From: Calothrix sp. NIES-2100
Lineage (GTDB): Bacteria; Cyanobacteriota; Cyanobacteriia; Cyanobacteriales; Nostocaceae
NCBI RefSeq assembly: GCF_002368195.1
Contig: NZ_AP018178.1
Span: 791,738 to 855,737 of the forward strand
Direction of reading: 5' to 3'
Length of the DNA stretch: 64,000 nt
Every line of letters begins with the position of its first letter. Position 1 is the stretch's first letter. The position numbers were made by a program, and so were the translations under genes. The notes under the pieces were generated by a model, which did not search any database, was not told the origin of the DNA, and saw nothing but the letters and a program-made list of their open reading frames with translations. Shown here in pieces: positions 50,180 to 58,732 of the stretch.

Positions 50180-51202
50180 TTACTTAGCTGCTACTTTATC
50201 TTTGCCTTTTATGTGTGCTTTGGCATAGGCTTTAGCTTCATCATCTGCTTTTTTAAGTAATTTTTTCAATTGTTCCTCATTTCCAGTAATAGCTTTTACT
50301 TCATTGAGCAAAGTTTCAAATTTTCCATCAAGAAAATCATCATGAACAATAAATTCATCTTGCATTAACTTAGCAATTGTATTTTTTGCAGCTGCGATGA
50401 CATCATCTTCATTTAAAGGATCAGGTAAGTGAAGCTGATTATGATCCTTCATATAGTCATAAATTGCTTGAGTCCAGCGTAAATTACTAATGATTTCACC
50501 GTCAGCAAATATTACCCCAACTAACTCATTTCTTACCTTTCCTGTACGAGTAGTTTGTGCCCCATAGTGACGAGTGCGGAGAATATTGTTGAAAACATAC
50601 AAGAAGCTGGCTTCTGTAGGGTCTTTTAAGGTAACAATACTAGGGAAAAATACTTGAGGTTTAATGTGGTCTTGTTGATTAATCCGACTTGTAACTTCAC
50701 CAATTTTAGAATCCTTTTCACCTTTCGATGTCATTGTTCCATTTTCAAAAAGTGCATTGAGTGTAAACGTTTCATGTGATTCAGCAAAATCAGTAATAGA
50801 AAAGGCTGAATCTACAACTACTTTTGATTTTTCAGAACCAGAGTCACCAATCGCAAAACCATAAATAATACAGTCTGGATTATCCATTGCAAACTTTACA
50901 TTATATTCGCATTCATCAATTTTCATCAATTCATACTTTCGGAGTAATTCTCTACCAACTAAACGTTCCGGTGTAGACTGCTTTCGCTTAAACATGGTGA
51001 GGCGACTAATAGTTTTTTGACTTTCAGGGTCATTCTTCTTTATACCAGCCCGGACTCGTGATTTATTTAATTCTCCATCAGTTTGAAATAAAGGATAAGA
51101 TTCAGTAATACGTAAAGTAAGAAAGTGGACATAGCTACCCATTGGTTTATAGGGAATCTCTTTTTGAAAGTATTTAGCATCAACTGTTTTCAAAAAACTC
51201 AT
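50180..51202 (-). CDS. csc2: Type I-D Cascade backbone subunit Csc2 (Cas7-like)
   Basis: 340 residues from ATG 51202 (MSFLKTVDAKYFQKEIPYKP), which has AGGAGC upstream. A longer frame to 51238 lacks a ribosome site. The sequence TRHYGAQTTRTGKVRNELVGVIFADGEIISNLRWTQAIYD is typical of Csc2. It polymerises along the spacer part of the crRNA. A Lys/Ala-rich tail ends the protein. Confidence 0.94.
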   Translation of the reverse strand: MSFLKTVDAKYFQKEIPYKPMGSYVHFLTLRITESYPLFQTDGELNKSRVRAGIKKNDPESQKTISRLTMFKRKQSTPERLVGRELLRKYELMKIDECEYNVKFAMDNPDCIIYGFAIGDSGSEKSKVVVDSAFSITDFAESHETFTLNALFENGTMTSKGEKDSKIGEVTSRINQQDHIKPQVFFPSIVTLKDPTEASFLYVFNNILRTRHYGAQTTRTGKVRNELVGVIFADGEIISNLRWTQAIYDYMKDHNQLHLPDPLNEDDVIAAAKNTIAKLMQDEFIVHDDFLDGKFETLLNEVKAITGNEEQLKKLLKKADDEAKAYAKAHIKGKDKVAAK

Positions 51203-51289
51203 AATTTTGCTCCTAGTGTTTGATGTACAAAATTGCATTATTGAACTTTGTCTTTTGATTGAATAAATATGATTCCTCTTAAATCAAAA

Positions 51290-54200
51290 TTATTCATCTT
51301 CATTGATATCGATATCTTCCGTATCTAAACTATCAGTGTCATTGTCATTTTTTTGGGGTTGTTGATAATTAGCTAGGCGATATAAATACTCGCAAGTATT
51401 ACGAATATAGTTCATTTGTCGCCCCTGTAACCGAGCGCGATCGCCTGCGAAAGACTCACTAAAAACCTTACACACAAAATATTCAGAAAAATCCCTAATT
51501 GCTTGTAATTCCTCCTCCCTATTACTAATAATCCAGCGCCCTTCTGCTCTAGAAGCATGTACTCTTTTCATTAGCTGAAATAATTCTGCTGTCACTAAAT
51601 CAACTAATGCTTCATCTTGAAAACTGACATCAGCTTTAAGAAGTACATCAGCAGCAACGTCTATAGGTTTAAGAATTGCATTAGCTGGAATTGGTTGTTT
51701 ACCAGTTTTTTTGGCGTGTCTGTAAAATTTCCGAAATCGCTCAGTTAATTCTTTGGGATGATTTAACGCTGATTTTTGTGTCAATTCCCATTCCTCCAAT
51801 TCAAAATTATATTCTGTATAAGGGTCAAAACAGGGATAGAAGTAGTAAGCATAGAGCTTGATTTTATTAATGCTAGGTGTTTCAACACCTTGGCGACGTG
51901 TCCAACTCTTGAGATAGCTAAAAACATTCAAAGGACTTGTTTCTAAATCCCTAGCTAATTCAGTAAATTTACCCCAGTTAGAATCATACTTGCCTTTGTT
52001 TTGTTTAGCATTAACATCAAGGTGAATTGCATAAGCCGCAGTTAAAATGTTCAATGGTGCTGGATATTTTTGTCCATTTTCTTCCCAACCTTCGAGGATG
52101 TAGTCAAGTCGAAATCTATCTCTTCCTACTAAAATGCGAAAAGCTTGCGGCGCACTATCAAGAAATACACTCTCCTCAAATTCAGCACCATCATTAAAGG
52201 GTGGAATTGGTGACTCAGAAACCACAGTTTTCACATCTAAAATAATTGGAAAAGCAAATGCTAACCAACTTGGCATAATCCAAGATTCTGTATCTGTGGG
52301 GTCGCGTCCTGGTGGTAACGCCATGAAATAAAATGTTAGAGGCTGGTCTTCTGGGTAAGAAAGCTTAAATGTACGATCTTGTCTATGTTCTGGGTTATTA
52401 TCAGGTAAATCTTTCTTGCGTTGTAATTCCTCATCAATGAGAAACGTATCCACACTTTGGTAACGATTCCTGCCAAAATCTGCCTCTAAATCATCACTGA
52501 TAAAATGATTGCGAATACTAGCATTAAACCTAGTTTGAGCAATGTTCGTGTAAGCAGACTGAAGAAATTTATTAGTTTCTGGTGTGCAGTAATAAGTTGG
52601 ATAGAAATAGAGATAACGATATTTACCATCCTCAAAACGTTTACCTACAGCTTGAGTCTGATTCATTAAAATTTGTCGCAGCATCATTTCCACACCTGCA
52701 ATGCTGGAAATATTGCGTTTAGCGTTAGAACCACCCAACATTTGTTTATTGGTATAAACTTGGGGAGTAAATAGTACCGCAGATTCCATTTGTTCAGTAA
52801 CTGTATAAGCCGAATGGGAAATTGAGCAAATTAACTCTCTTCCTCTCCCTGATTTCTTCGCCAACTGATAGCGTTGTAACTCATCTAGAAATACTTTTTT
52901 AGAATCAGTATTTTGTATATTACTTTCAGGAAGAATCACAACTCGCTTTACCCACAAACGTAAATCTTGCCAACCATCAGGTAACTCATATTTACTTACA
53001 ATTGGTGAAATTAACTGTGCAATATAGTTAATGACATCCGTGCAAACTTTTTCAATATTTTCTGGCTCAGTAGGATAATATTCTAAATACTTGGCTGCCA
53101 GATAATACCATTCATAAGGTACACCGCCAGTGTTACCTTTAAGTTTTAATTCTTTTAATTTTTCATTAATTTCTTCAATTTCCCGAATTTGTGGTAAATA
53201 CTGTGTCAAATTCCATAACTTCGCTACTTCTTCAATAAAATTTAAGGGTGGTATTGGCGGTAATTCATTTTTATGCTTTTTCTTATATTCTTTCCGTACT
53301 TCTTCAATTTTGTTAACTTTCTCACCCCAAATTTTACGGCTGATAGCATCGCAAAATTCAGCAATTTGGTCAATCCGCATATCATCAGAAAATTTAAAAT
53401 TATAATTAGCAGAAAGAACATTTTGCTGTTGAAATTTCACTAAGTTATCACTGCGACTTTGAGCAACAGAGTTTTTACCAGCTTTGAGAATACGTAAGGT
53501 AGCCTGAAGTGCAACTCGCATCAAACCCACATCATCAAAAAAGTTTTCATAGTATTCGGCATACTTCATGCCTTTACCATCTCTACCAAAACCAGTTTGA
53601 CGTTGAATTAGCTGCTCTCCACAAAGTTCTTTAATTTTTTTTACCACCCTATCTGGTAAATCTTCAGTATCTATATTTGGTGCTTGATGATGAGTCAGGT
53701 AAACTACACCAGTCGGCAAATATAGTAATGGTTTGTAATATTCACAATCATCTGTATTTAAAGTAGTGTGAGCCTCCATGACAGCATTATTAACCACATT
53801 GGTTAATACACCTCTATTTTCAGCAACACTGTGATAACTGAATTTCAATTGTTTATCACTAACATTGTGGAGAATGTTATTTAATGTTTCATGTTTTGCA
53901 TCTTGGGGATGTTTAATAACTGAGGCTAGTAAATCAGCTAAACAGGTTAAATCAGCAAGACATATCAAGATGTAGTCATCAATTTTTGGTTGTAACCCAT
54001 GTTCAGAAAGATTGAGATTTGTGTCATGGCGACGTTGGGCATTGTAGGCGATAAATAGCAAATCATCTCGATATTCTTGCCATTTTGTAGGTTCATCAGG
54101 ACTGATAAATTTATCAAGGCCTAATTCATAGACAATCACATCTATAATCTCACGGTGCGCAGCTATAGATAATTTACGAATGTCTTGTTCTTTATCTTGA

Positions 54201-54772
54201 CGAACTGCTTGATAATCTGCTGGCATTTTCGGAAATAGCCGATAATCAAACTTTTCAAAATCATGGAGAATAAAACCAGCAATTAATAATCTCCGTTCTT
54301 GTGCTTGGATTATCCTTTTTGCAGTGGTATTAAGTTTTTTAAGGCGACGTTCTATTAAATTAGCTGGTAGTAACCCATTGAGTAGATGAGTGTTTAAAGA
54401 TTGGTCGCCTGCATTATCCCGCCTAATATTATCTCTACCTTTCTTTTGGTCAATATAATCAAAAAATTTTCCACCTTTGGCTGTGACTCCAACAGCTACC
54501 CGTAAAAGATTGGGTAAAACATAATTGCTGAACTCCTCCATAATTAAATCATCTTGGTTTTCAGATTTAATGGCCTTTTGCAATAACTTCAGGGTGAGGA
54601 GTTCTGTGGATTGTGTTTCTACCTTGTAATGAGATATTTCTTGAAAGTCCGAGTCATCGCCTGACATCCAATCATCATCGGATGCTTGAGTGGTTGGAGT
54701 ATTTTCTGTTTCCAAGAGTGATAGCTGTTGATATTTTTCGGAATTTTTGCTTTTCTTAACCATCTTCTTCAC
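51290..54772 (-). CDS. cas10d: Type I-D large subunit Cas10d (Csc3) with HD nuclease
   Basis: 1160 residues. An acidic, disordered N-terminus (~50) precedes an HD domain with HLLNGL and LIAGFILHDFEKFDYR (His170-Asp171). The remainder is Cas10-like but without a GGDD motif, and an acidic tail ends the protein. In type I-D the HD nuclease sits on Cas10d and not on Cas3, which agrees with the HD-less cas3' here. It recognises the PAM and cleaves DNA with Cas3'. The first 17 bp overlap the end of hepT, implying coupled translation. Met4 is an alternative start. Confidence 0.95.
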   Translation of the reverse strand: MKKMVKKSKNSEKYQQLSLLETENTPTTQASDDDWMSGDDSDFQEISHYKVETQSTELLTLKLLQKAIKSENQDDLIMEEFSNYVLPNLLRVAVGVTAKGGKFFDYIDQKKGRDNIRRDNAGDQSLNTHLLNGLLPANLIERRLKKLNTTAKRIIQAQERRLLIAGFILHDFEKFDYRLFPKMPADYQAVRQDKEQDIRKLSIAAHREIIDVIVYELGLDKFISPDEPTKWQEYRDDLLFIAYNAQRRHDTNLNLSEHGLQPKIDDYILICLADLTCLADLLASVIKHPQDAKHETLNNILHNVSDKQLKFSYHSVAENRGVLTNVVNNAVMEAHTTLNTDDCEYYKPLLYLPTGVVYLTHHQAPNIDTEDLPDRVVKKIKELCGEQLIQRQTGFGRDGKGMKYAEYYENFFDDVGLMRVALQATLRILKAGKNSVAQSRSDNLVKFQQQNVLSANYNFKFSDDMRIDQIAEFCDAISRKIWGEKVNKIEEVRKEYKKKHKNELPPIPPLNFIEEVAKLWNLTQYLPQIREIEEINEKLKELKLKGNTGGVPYEWYYLAAKYLEYYPTEPENIEKVCTDVINYIAQLISPIVSKYELPDGWQDLRLWVKRVVILPESNIQNTDSKKVFLDELQRYQLAKKSGRGRELICSISHSAYTVTEQMESAVLFTPQVYTNKQMLGGSNAKRNISSIAGVEMMLRQILMNQTQAVGKRFEDGKYRYLYFYPTYYCTPETNKFLQSAYTNIAQTRFNASIRNHFISDDLEADFGRNRYQSVDTFLIDEELQRKKDLPDNNPEHRQDRTFKLSYPEDQPLTFYFMALPPGRDPTDTESWIMPSWLAFAFPIILDVKTVVSESPIPPFNDGAEFEESVFLDSAPQAFRILVGRDRFRLDYILEGWEENGQKYPAPLNILTAAYAIHLDVNAKQNKGKYDSNWGKFTELARDLETSPLNVFSYLKSWTRRQGVETPSINKIKLYAYYFYPCFDPYTEYNFELEEWELTQKSALNHPKELTERFRKFYRHAKKTGKQPIPANAILKPIDVAADVLLKADVSFQDEALVDLVTAELFQLMKRVHASRAEGRWIISNREEELQAIRDFSEYFVCKVFSESFAGDRARLQGRQMNYIRNTCEYLYRLANYQQPQKNDNDTDSLDTEDIDINEDE

Positions 54773-55199
54773 TCAATGAAATTAAATAAGAGTTAATTTG
54801 TCTGACGTAAAGTGGATATTGCTGTAAAGCGAAACTAATCGCTCTAAAAACTTGTTTTGGATCTATATCATCATATTCATGAACAAGACGATTTCTTAGT
54901 CCTGCTGATGGTGCTAATTGCCTTCCTAGCTCTGGTGCTATTACTTGATATTTACTAAGTTCAATGAAAGCTTCAAAGTTAGTAGCAGAATTATCAGGAC
55001 TTAATTTTGATAAGATGTGTTCATTGATATCTATTGCAGCTTGAATCATTAATTGCAGTAGTCTTTCTACAATCAGTTGTTGATGAAAATCAGCTAAAAA
55101 TTCATCAAGGCTAGTAGAACTAAATTCTTGTAAAGTATTGTAATATTTGCTAATTAACTTTAGCCTAACTAAAACTATTTCGGGATCTATATTACTCAT
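54756..55199 (-). CDS. hepT: HEPN toxin HepT
   Basis: 147 residues from ATG 55199, whose ATGA overlaps the mntA stop. The RX4HXY ribonuclease motif is complete: Arg102, His107, Tyr109 in LRNRLVHEYDDID. The helical start VERLLQLMIQAAIDINEHIL is usual for HepT. In HepT-MntA systems the toxin is an RNase silenced by polyadenylylation of the motif tyrosine by MntA. The end overlaps cas10d by 17 bp, so toxin, antitoxin and effector are interlocked. Confidence 0.93.
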   Translation of the reverse strand: MSNIDPEIVLVRLKLISKYYNTLQEFSSTSLDEFLADFHQQLIVERLLQLMIQAAIDINEHILSKLSPDNSATNFEAFIELSKYQVIAPELGRQLAPSAGLRNRLVHEYDDIDPKQVFRAISFALQQYPLYVRQINSYLISLSEEDG

Positions 55200-55642
55200 G
55201 CTCCCCACTTATTTAGTTCTATTTCAATAATTCGGTGTTGCTCTTGACGAAATTTTTTTAACTCTGATTCAGTTTTTAATGAAGCTAAGCGAAAAGACTC
55301 AAATTGTTCAGGATATTTTTCAAACATGACAATTCCATCACGAGCAACGAAATGAGCAATTAGCCAAGAGCATTGATTTAGTTCTACAATATCAATGTTG
55401 TCAGGATTAATTTTCAATACTTCCCCAATAAGCATAGGTAATTCAAACAAACCCGAAATATTATTTTCCGTGTAAGTCTGACGCTGTTCTTCATCACAAA
55501 AAACAGCAAAATCCCAGTCACTATTTACCTTGGTTTTAGCAGTAGCTCTAGAACCAAACAGAACTAACATTTGGAGATAAGGAATTCTCTCAGGAAGTTG
55601 TTGAGCAAATTCTTTAAGTTCGGGAATTGTTGGTGTTTTCAT
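55196..55642 (-). CDS. mntA: MNT nucleotidyltransferase antitoxin MntA
   Basis: 148 residues. The minimal nucleotidyltransferase motif GS-x10-DxD is intact: Gly30-Ser31 ... Asp42-Trp-Asp44 (FGSRATAKTKVNSDWDFAVF). A third acidic residue follows in NIDIVEL. It should transfer AMP units from ATP to HepT. It is first in the mntA-hepT-cas10d run, with ~790 bp between it and cas3', so a promoter may lie in that gap. Confidence 0.93.
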   Translation of the reverse strand: MKTPTIPELKEFAQQLPERIPYLQMLVLFGSRATAKTKVNSDWDFAVFCDEEQRQTYTENNISGLFELPMLIGEVLKINPDNIDIVELNQCSWLIAHFVARDGIVMFEKYPEQFESFRLASLKTESELKKFRQEQHRIIEIELNKWGA

Positions 55643-55776
55643 GGTATTAAAGTTTTAACGCATCTTGCTACCTACCACTCTCAGCACCAGAAAATTATTT
55701 TTTGAATGCTATTAAAATTTGACTTTTGAGAATAAGGGGACTTTTAAGATGATTTATTTTCAGCCCCCTTTAAATT

Positions 55777-55968
55777 TTAGGCAGCCAATTTCATCAACTC
55801 AATAGGTATTGAGCAAGTTGGCTCTGGAAATAAATCGAGTTCGAGCTGTTCGTACTCGATGTATTGTGGAACTTCCTCGAACTGCTTTTCTTTACCATCC
55901 TTAGCAGTAAAATGCTCAGATGTGTAAAGACTTAAGTCGAAGAGTTCCAACTGCTTATAAACATCCAT
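55777..55968 (-). CDS. Small acidic hypothetical protein between cas3' and mntA
   Basis: 63 residues, rich in Glu/Leu/Phe (YKQLELFDLSLYTSEHF, EYEQLELDLFPEPTCSI). Composition is protein-like and no other gene overlaps it. It begins right after the structured block at 55976-56210. I do not recognise a family. Being in the cas operon direction it could be expressed with it. Confidence 0.4.
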   Translation of the reverse strand: MDVYKQLELFDLSLYTSEHFTAKDGKEKQFEEVPQYIEYEQLELDLFPEPTCSIPIELMKLAA

Positions 55969-55975
55969 GCAGTTG

Positions 55976-56210
55976 AAGCTCCATTTACTTTTTGTGCATG
56001 GTGGCTCTTGTCCTCAAAGAGGGGTGACAGCGTCGGCAGCGTGTTAGCATTTGTGGCAACGCTCATGCGGCTGAAGTAAGGAACTATCCACACCGCAGCC
56101 GTAAGAGCGTCGTCTATGCTCAAACATCGGTGACAACGAATTTCCGTCTCTGAACTTGAAGGCTGATACCACCGCCTAAATAATAACATATGCAATAAGT
56201 TCAACATCGG
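55976..56210 (-). ncRNA. Structured-looking block of unknown nature (possible ncRNA or mobile-element relic)
   Basis: Read on the minus strand there are several short stems: CCTCTTTGAGG (56022-56012), AGCGTT/AATGCT (56063-56046, with a G-U pair) and GGCTG/CAGCC (56100-56069). A 33-nt stretch at 56138-56170 (CTGAACTTGAAGGCT core) recurs at 56313-56347. No reading frame looks like a protein. Possibilities are a structured RNA, such as a TnpB-type omega-RNA relic, or the upstream leader of the small ORF. Evidence is weak. Confidence 0.3.
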
Positions 56211-56296
56211 AAGACCATTTGAAAATTTAGACTAAATAGTTATAAAATCAGGGTGGGCGAACTTTAGCACTGCTTTCAAAAATTTGGGCAGTTTAA

Positions 56297-56317
56297 AATC
56301 CCTATCAGGGATTGAAA
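56297..56317 (+). CRISPR. Solitary CRISPR-repeat match in the cas3'-mntA gap, opposite orientation to the array
   Basis: 21 nt identical to the 3' part of the crRNA-sense repeat, including the CCCTATCAGGG hairpin and GATTGAAA handle, but on the plus strand. In the cas mRNA it would appear as an anti-repeat, complementary to every crRNA repeat. The 5' 16 nt of the repeat are absent. A weaker hairpin of the same kind is at 56406-56421. Confidence 0.75.
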
Positions 56318-56405
56318 TTTCCGATGCTGAACTTGAAGGCTTATACCTTCTCGCCCAAATCTGCAAGCCGTTACATTTGTTGAATAAGGGTTTGCAAGAT
56401 TCTAA

Positions 56406-56421
56406 AATCCCTATTAGGGAT
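56406..56421. CRISPR. Second repeat-like hairpin right after the cas3' stop
   Basis: AATCCCTATTAGGGAT matches the repeat's hairpin with one change and is followed by ATTAAAA where GAAA would be. It lies 8 bp beyond the cas3' stop. It could be a degenerate repeat, a Cas6 site or a simple terminator stem. Confidence 0.45.
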
Positions 56422-56428
56422 ATTAAAA

Positions 56429-58636
56429 TTAGACTATCCATATCTCTTTCCCTTGAAAACGATGAGCTTGAGTATCTAACAACAGAGCAGACTGTCCAAA
56501 TGCTATTGAGTATGGTGGTGTATTATCTAAAACACTATACTGATCGCTAATTGGATAAATTTGGAAGTGCATTGGTAACTGTCCTTTATGGCGCACTGTC
56601 TCTAAAGGAAAAGGTAATAGATAACTGACTAATGCCTGCTTCTTCAACTGCTTGTTAATCTCACTAATCCAATAATTTTCCGGTTGCCAAACTTGGATAC
56701 CCAACAACACTTGCACATCCCAAGTATCAGCAAAGGGTTTCAAGTTCCCAGGATAGGTAAATTTCCAATCTAGTCTCTCTTCCCGATAGCCAAGTAACTC
56801 CATAAATCCTAGACAATGCTTGAATCTGCCTTTGGGGATTGGTGTATCTGTCCGTTCTGCAATTTCTTGGCGACGACGTTCAAATTCTTTAGCCGTCATC
56901 GGTTTAATTTCTAAGTTGCTGAGAATTCCTGGTAAATCATAGGTTTTGAATTTATCGGCCTCATTTTGTTCTGTAGTGTCATAAATTCCGCACAGTAAAG
57001 GACTCGTACCCCGAAAACTCGCTGCTTCATCAGCAATGGGATTTCCTTTATCAGTTTTTGCAATTGCGTGCCATTCTTCTTCCCATTTTTTGCTTAGCAA
57101 AAATACCGCTTTCAGGTTTACCTTTTTCTGATTAGTGCTGAAAACTAACTCACAATCGTTCTTGAGTGCTTCCTGGCTACCTGCTGCATATTGCTGCTTA
57201 ATTTTGGGATGTCCTAACTGTCGAACCAATCGCATCGACTGAACTACTCCCCATTTAAAGTAATATCCTGTAAAGTCGTTGATTTTGCGGTAACTATCCC
57301 GAATTTTATTTTCTAAAAATAGACGTTCGTAAACTTTGCCTGACTCTAAGCATGGTAATTCCTTATTTTTTTCATCCTCATCAAAAAGCTTTTTGAGTAG
57401 GAAGTCAGGAATAAGTGCATAGGCTGTGAAATCAATAAAATTTATTTGCTGTCCATTACGTTCATAACCATCATGCCGTCCTAGTCTGCCTAAACGCTGG
57501 ATGAAATTTCCTGCATCTGCTGACTCAAAAAATAAGAAATTGATTTTGAAATCTACACCAACATCAATAGTGCTTGTTCCCAGAACTAAATCAGCATCAA
57601 GGGATTGTTCTTTAGTTTTCTTCCCAGATAAACCAGTATTTTCTCTAACTATGAAATCATGAGGTTGGAGAAAAGTTGTGAAAAAAGTAGTTAACCGCTT
57701 AACTGCGGCAATAGAATTAAGAATTATTGCGCCTTTACTACCTCGATGCTTTTGTAAATGATTGAGAATCAAAGCTGCATTATCTTTCAGCCAAGTCTCT
57801 GATGCTTTAGAAATAGGTTCTAATGAGACAAATTGTAAAGATACTTCCCTCGTGACTTTTCGCCAACCTTGAGTTTCTAACTGCTGACACTCAGCAATGG
57901 TATCGGGAAATTGATATTTTTTTTGTTCTTTTGGGTTAATTTCATGACAGCGAAATCCTGCTAATTTAAGCCTCTCAATTAACTGCTGATTTGGTGTAGC
58001 AGAAAGAAATAAAAACTTTTTCGGTCTATTAGTGTGATGAATTAACAACATTGTATTAATTATGCTGGCAATCTGTGGCGCTTGAAATACATGAAATTCG
58101 TCAACCAGAATCACATTGAATCGCTTATCGATTCTATTCCAGAGTTTATCAGGACTATCTTTATAGAGTAAATATGCGCCACGATGTAGGTAATGAAAAA
58201 TATCAAGATTAGTAATTAAAATCTCTGATTGTCCTGCGCGTGTTTCTAAGGCTGCACCTTTTTTCAAGTTTTCTTCTTCAGCATAAATTTCTAATTCTTG
58301 CCCACTTAATCGATTAACACGCGGTTCATGTTCAGGCTGGAATTTCTCAATATATTCCTTAATTTGCTTTTCCTGATCTCTAGCGAGTTCGTTAGTGGGA
58401 TATAGCCCTAAAACAGGGGAGTATCTTTGTAAAATATCCAGGTAAGCCGCTAGACTTTTACCATCGCCTGTCATTGCAGTGTTGAACACTACATCAATAT
58501 TTGGATCGCGCAATGCTTCTAAAGTGGCGGCTTGATGCCAAGAAAGCGACCAATTTTTAGGTAATTTCACCCCTTCAGGCGTTGGGACGGTTTGGGAATA
58601 TACAGGTTTGAGAGTAATGCTGTAACTTTCGGACAT
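56429..58636 (-). CDS. cas3': Type I-D helicase Cas3' (no HD domain)
   Basis: 735 residues from ATG 58636 (MSESYSITLKPVYSQTVP), the start that begins the family sequence. An extension to 58702 crosses one of the AGTGTCCGTA repeats and is disfavoured. SF2 motifs: NTAMTGDGKSLAAYL (Walker A), VDEFHVF (DExH), FLSATPNQ, GTSTIDVGVDFK and QRLGRLGRHD. No HD nuclease, as expected when the HD is on Cas10d. It unwinds target DNA during interference. It faces the WYL gene divergently. Confidence 0.95.
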   Translation of the reverse strand: MSESYSITLKPVYSQTVPTPEGVKLPKNWSLSWHQAATLEALRDPNIDVVFNTAMTGDGKSLAAYLDILQRYSPVLGLYPTNELARDQEKQIKEYIEKFQPEHEPRVNRLSGQELEIYAEEENLKKGAALETRAGQSEILITNLDIFHYLHRGAYLLYKDSPDKLWNRIDKRFNVILVDEFHVFQAPQIASIINTMLLIHHTNRPKKFLFLSATPNQQLIERLKLAGFRCHEINPKEQKKYQFPDTIAECQQLETQGWRKVTREVSLQFVSLEPISKASETWLKDNAALILNHLQKHRGSKGAIILNSIAAVKRLTTFFTTFLQPHDFIVRENTGLSGKKTKEQSLDADLVLGTSTIDVGVDFKINFLFFESADAGNFIQRLGRLGRHDGYERNGQQINFIDFTAYALIPDFLLKKLFDEDEKNKELPCLESGKVYERLFLENKIRDSYRKINDFTGYYFKWGVVQSMRLVRQLGHPKIKQQYAAGSQEALKNDCELVFSTNQKKVNLKAVFLLSKKWEEEWHAIAKTDKGNPIADEAASFRGTSPLLCGIYDTTEQNEADKFKTYDLPGILSNLEIKPMTAKEFERRRQEIAERTDTPIPKGRFKHCLGFMELLGYREERLDWKFTYPGNLKPFADTWDVQVLLGIQVWQPENYWISEINKQLKKQALVSYLLPFPLETVRHKGQLPMHFQIYPISDQYSVLDNTPPYSIAFGQSALLLDTQAHRFQGKEIWIV

Positions 58637-58646
58637 ACACTTAAAT

Positions 58647-58728
58647 AGTGTCCGTAACTGGTTGTTAAAATCCATAATCGCACTCAAAATAGAGATTGGC
58701 AAGAAGTGTAAGTATTAAAGTGTCCGTA
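58647..58728. promoter_or_regulatory. Direct repeats AGTGTCCGTA in the cas3'/WYL divergent promoter
   Basis: AGTGTCCGTA occurs at 58647-58656 (11 bp before the cas3' ATG) and 58719-58728 (5 bp before the WYL ATG). An imperfect inverse (GGACATACACT) lies at 58631-58641. Two copies flanking a 96-bp divergent promoter are good candidates for regulator binding, most simply by the WYL protein itself. Confidence 0.5.
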
Positions 58729-58732
58729 CAAA

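Noticed and set aside
56284..56550. 88-codon plus-strand open frame overlapping the cas3' 3' end
   Set aside because: Antisense to the cas3' tail and made largely of the repeat-like hairpins.
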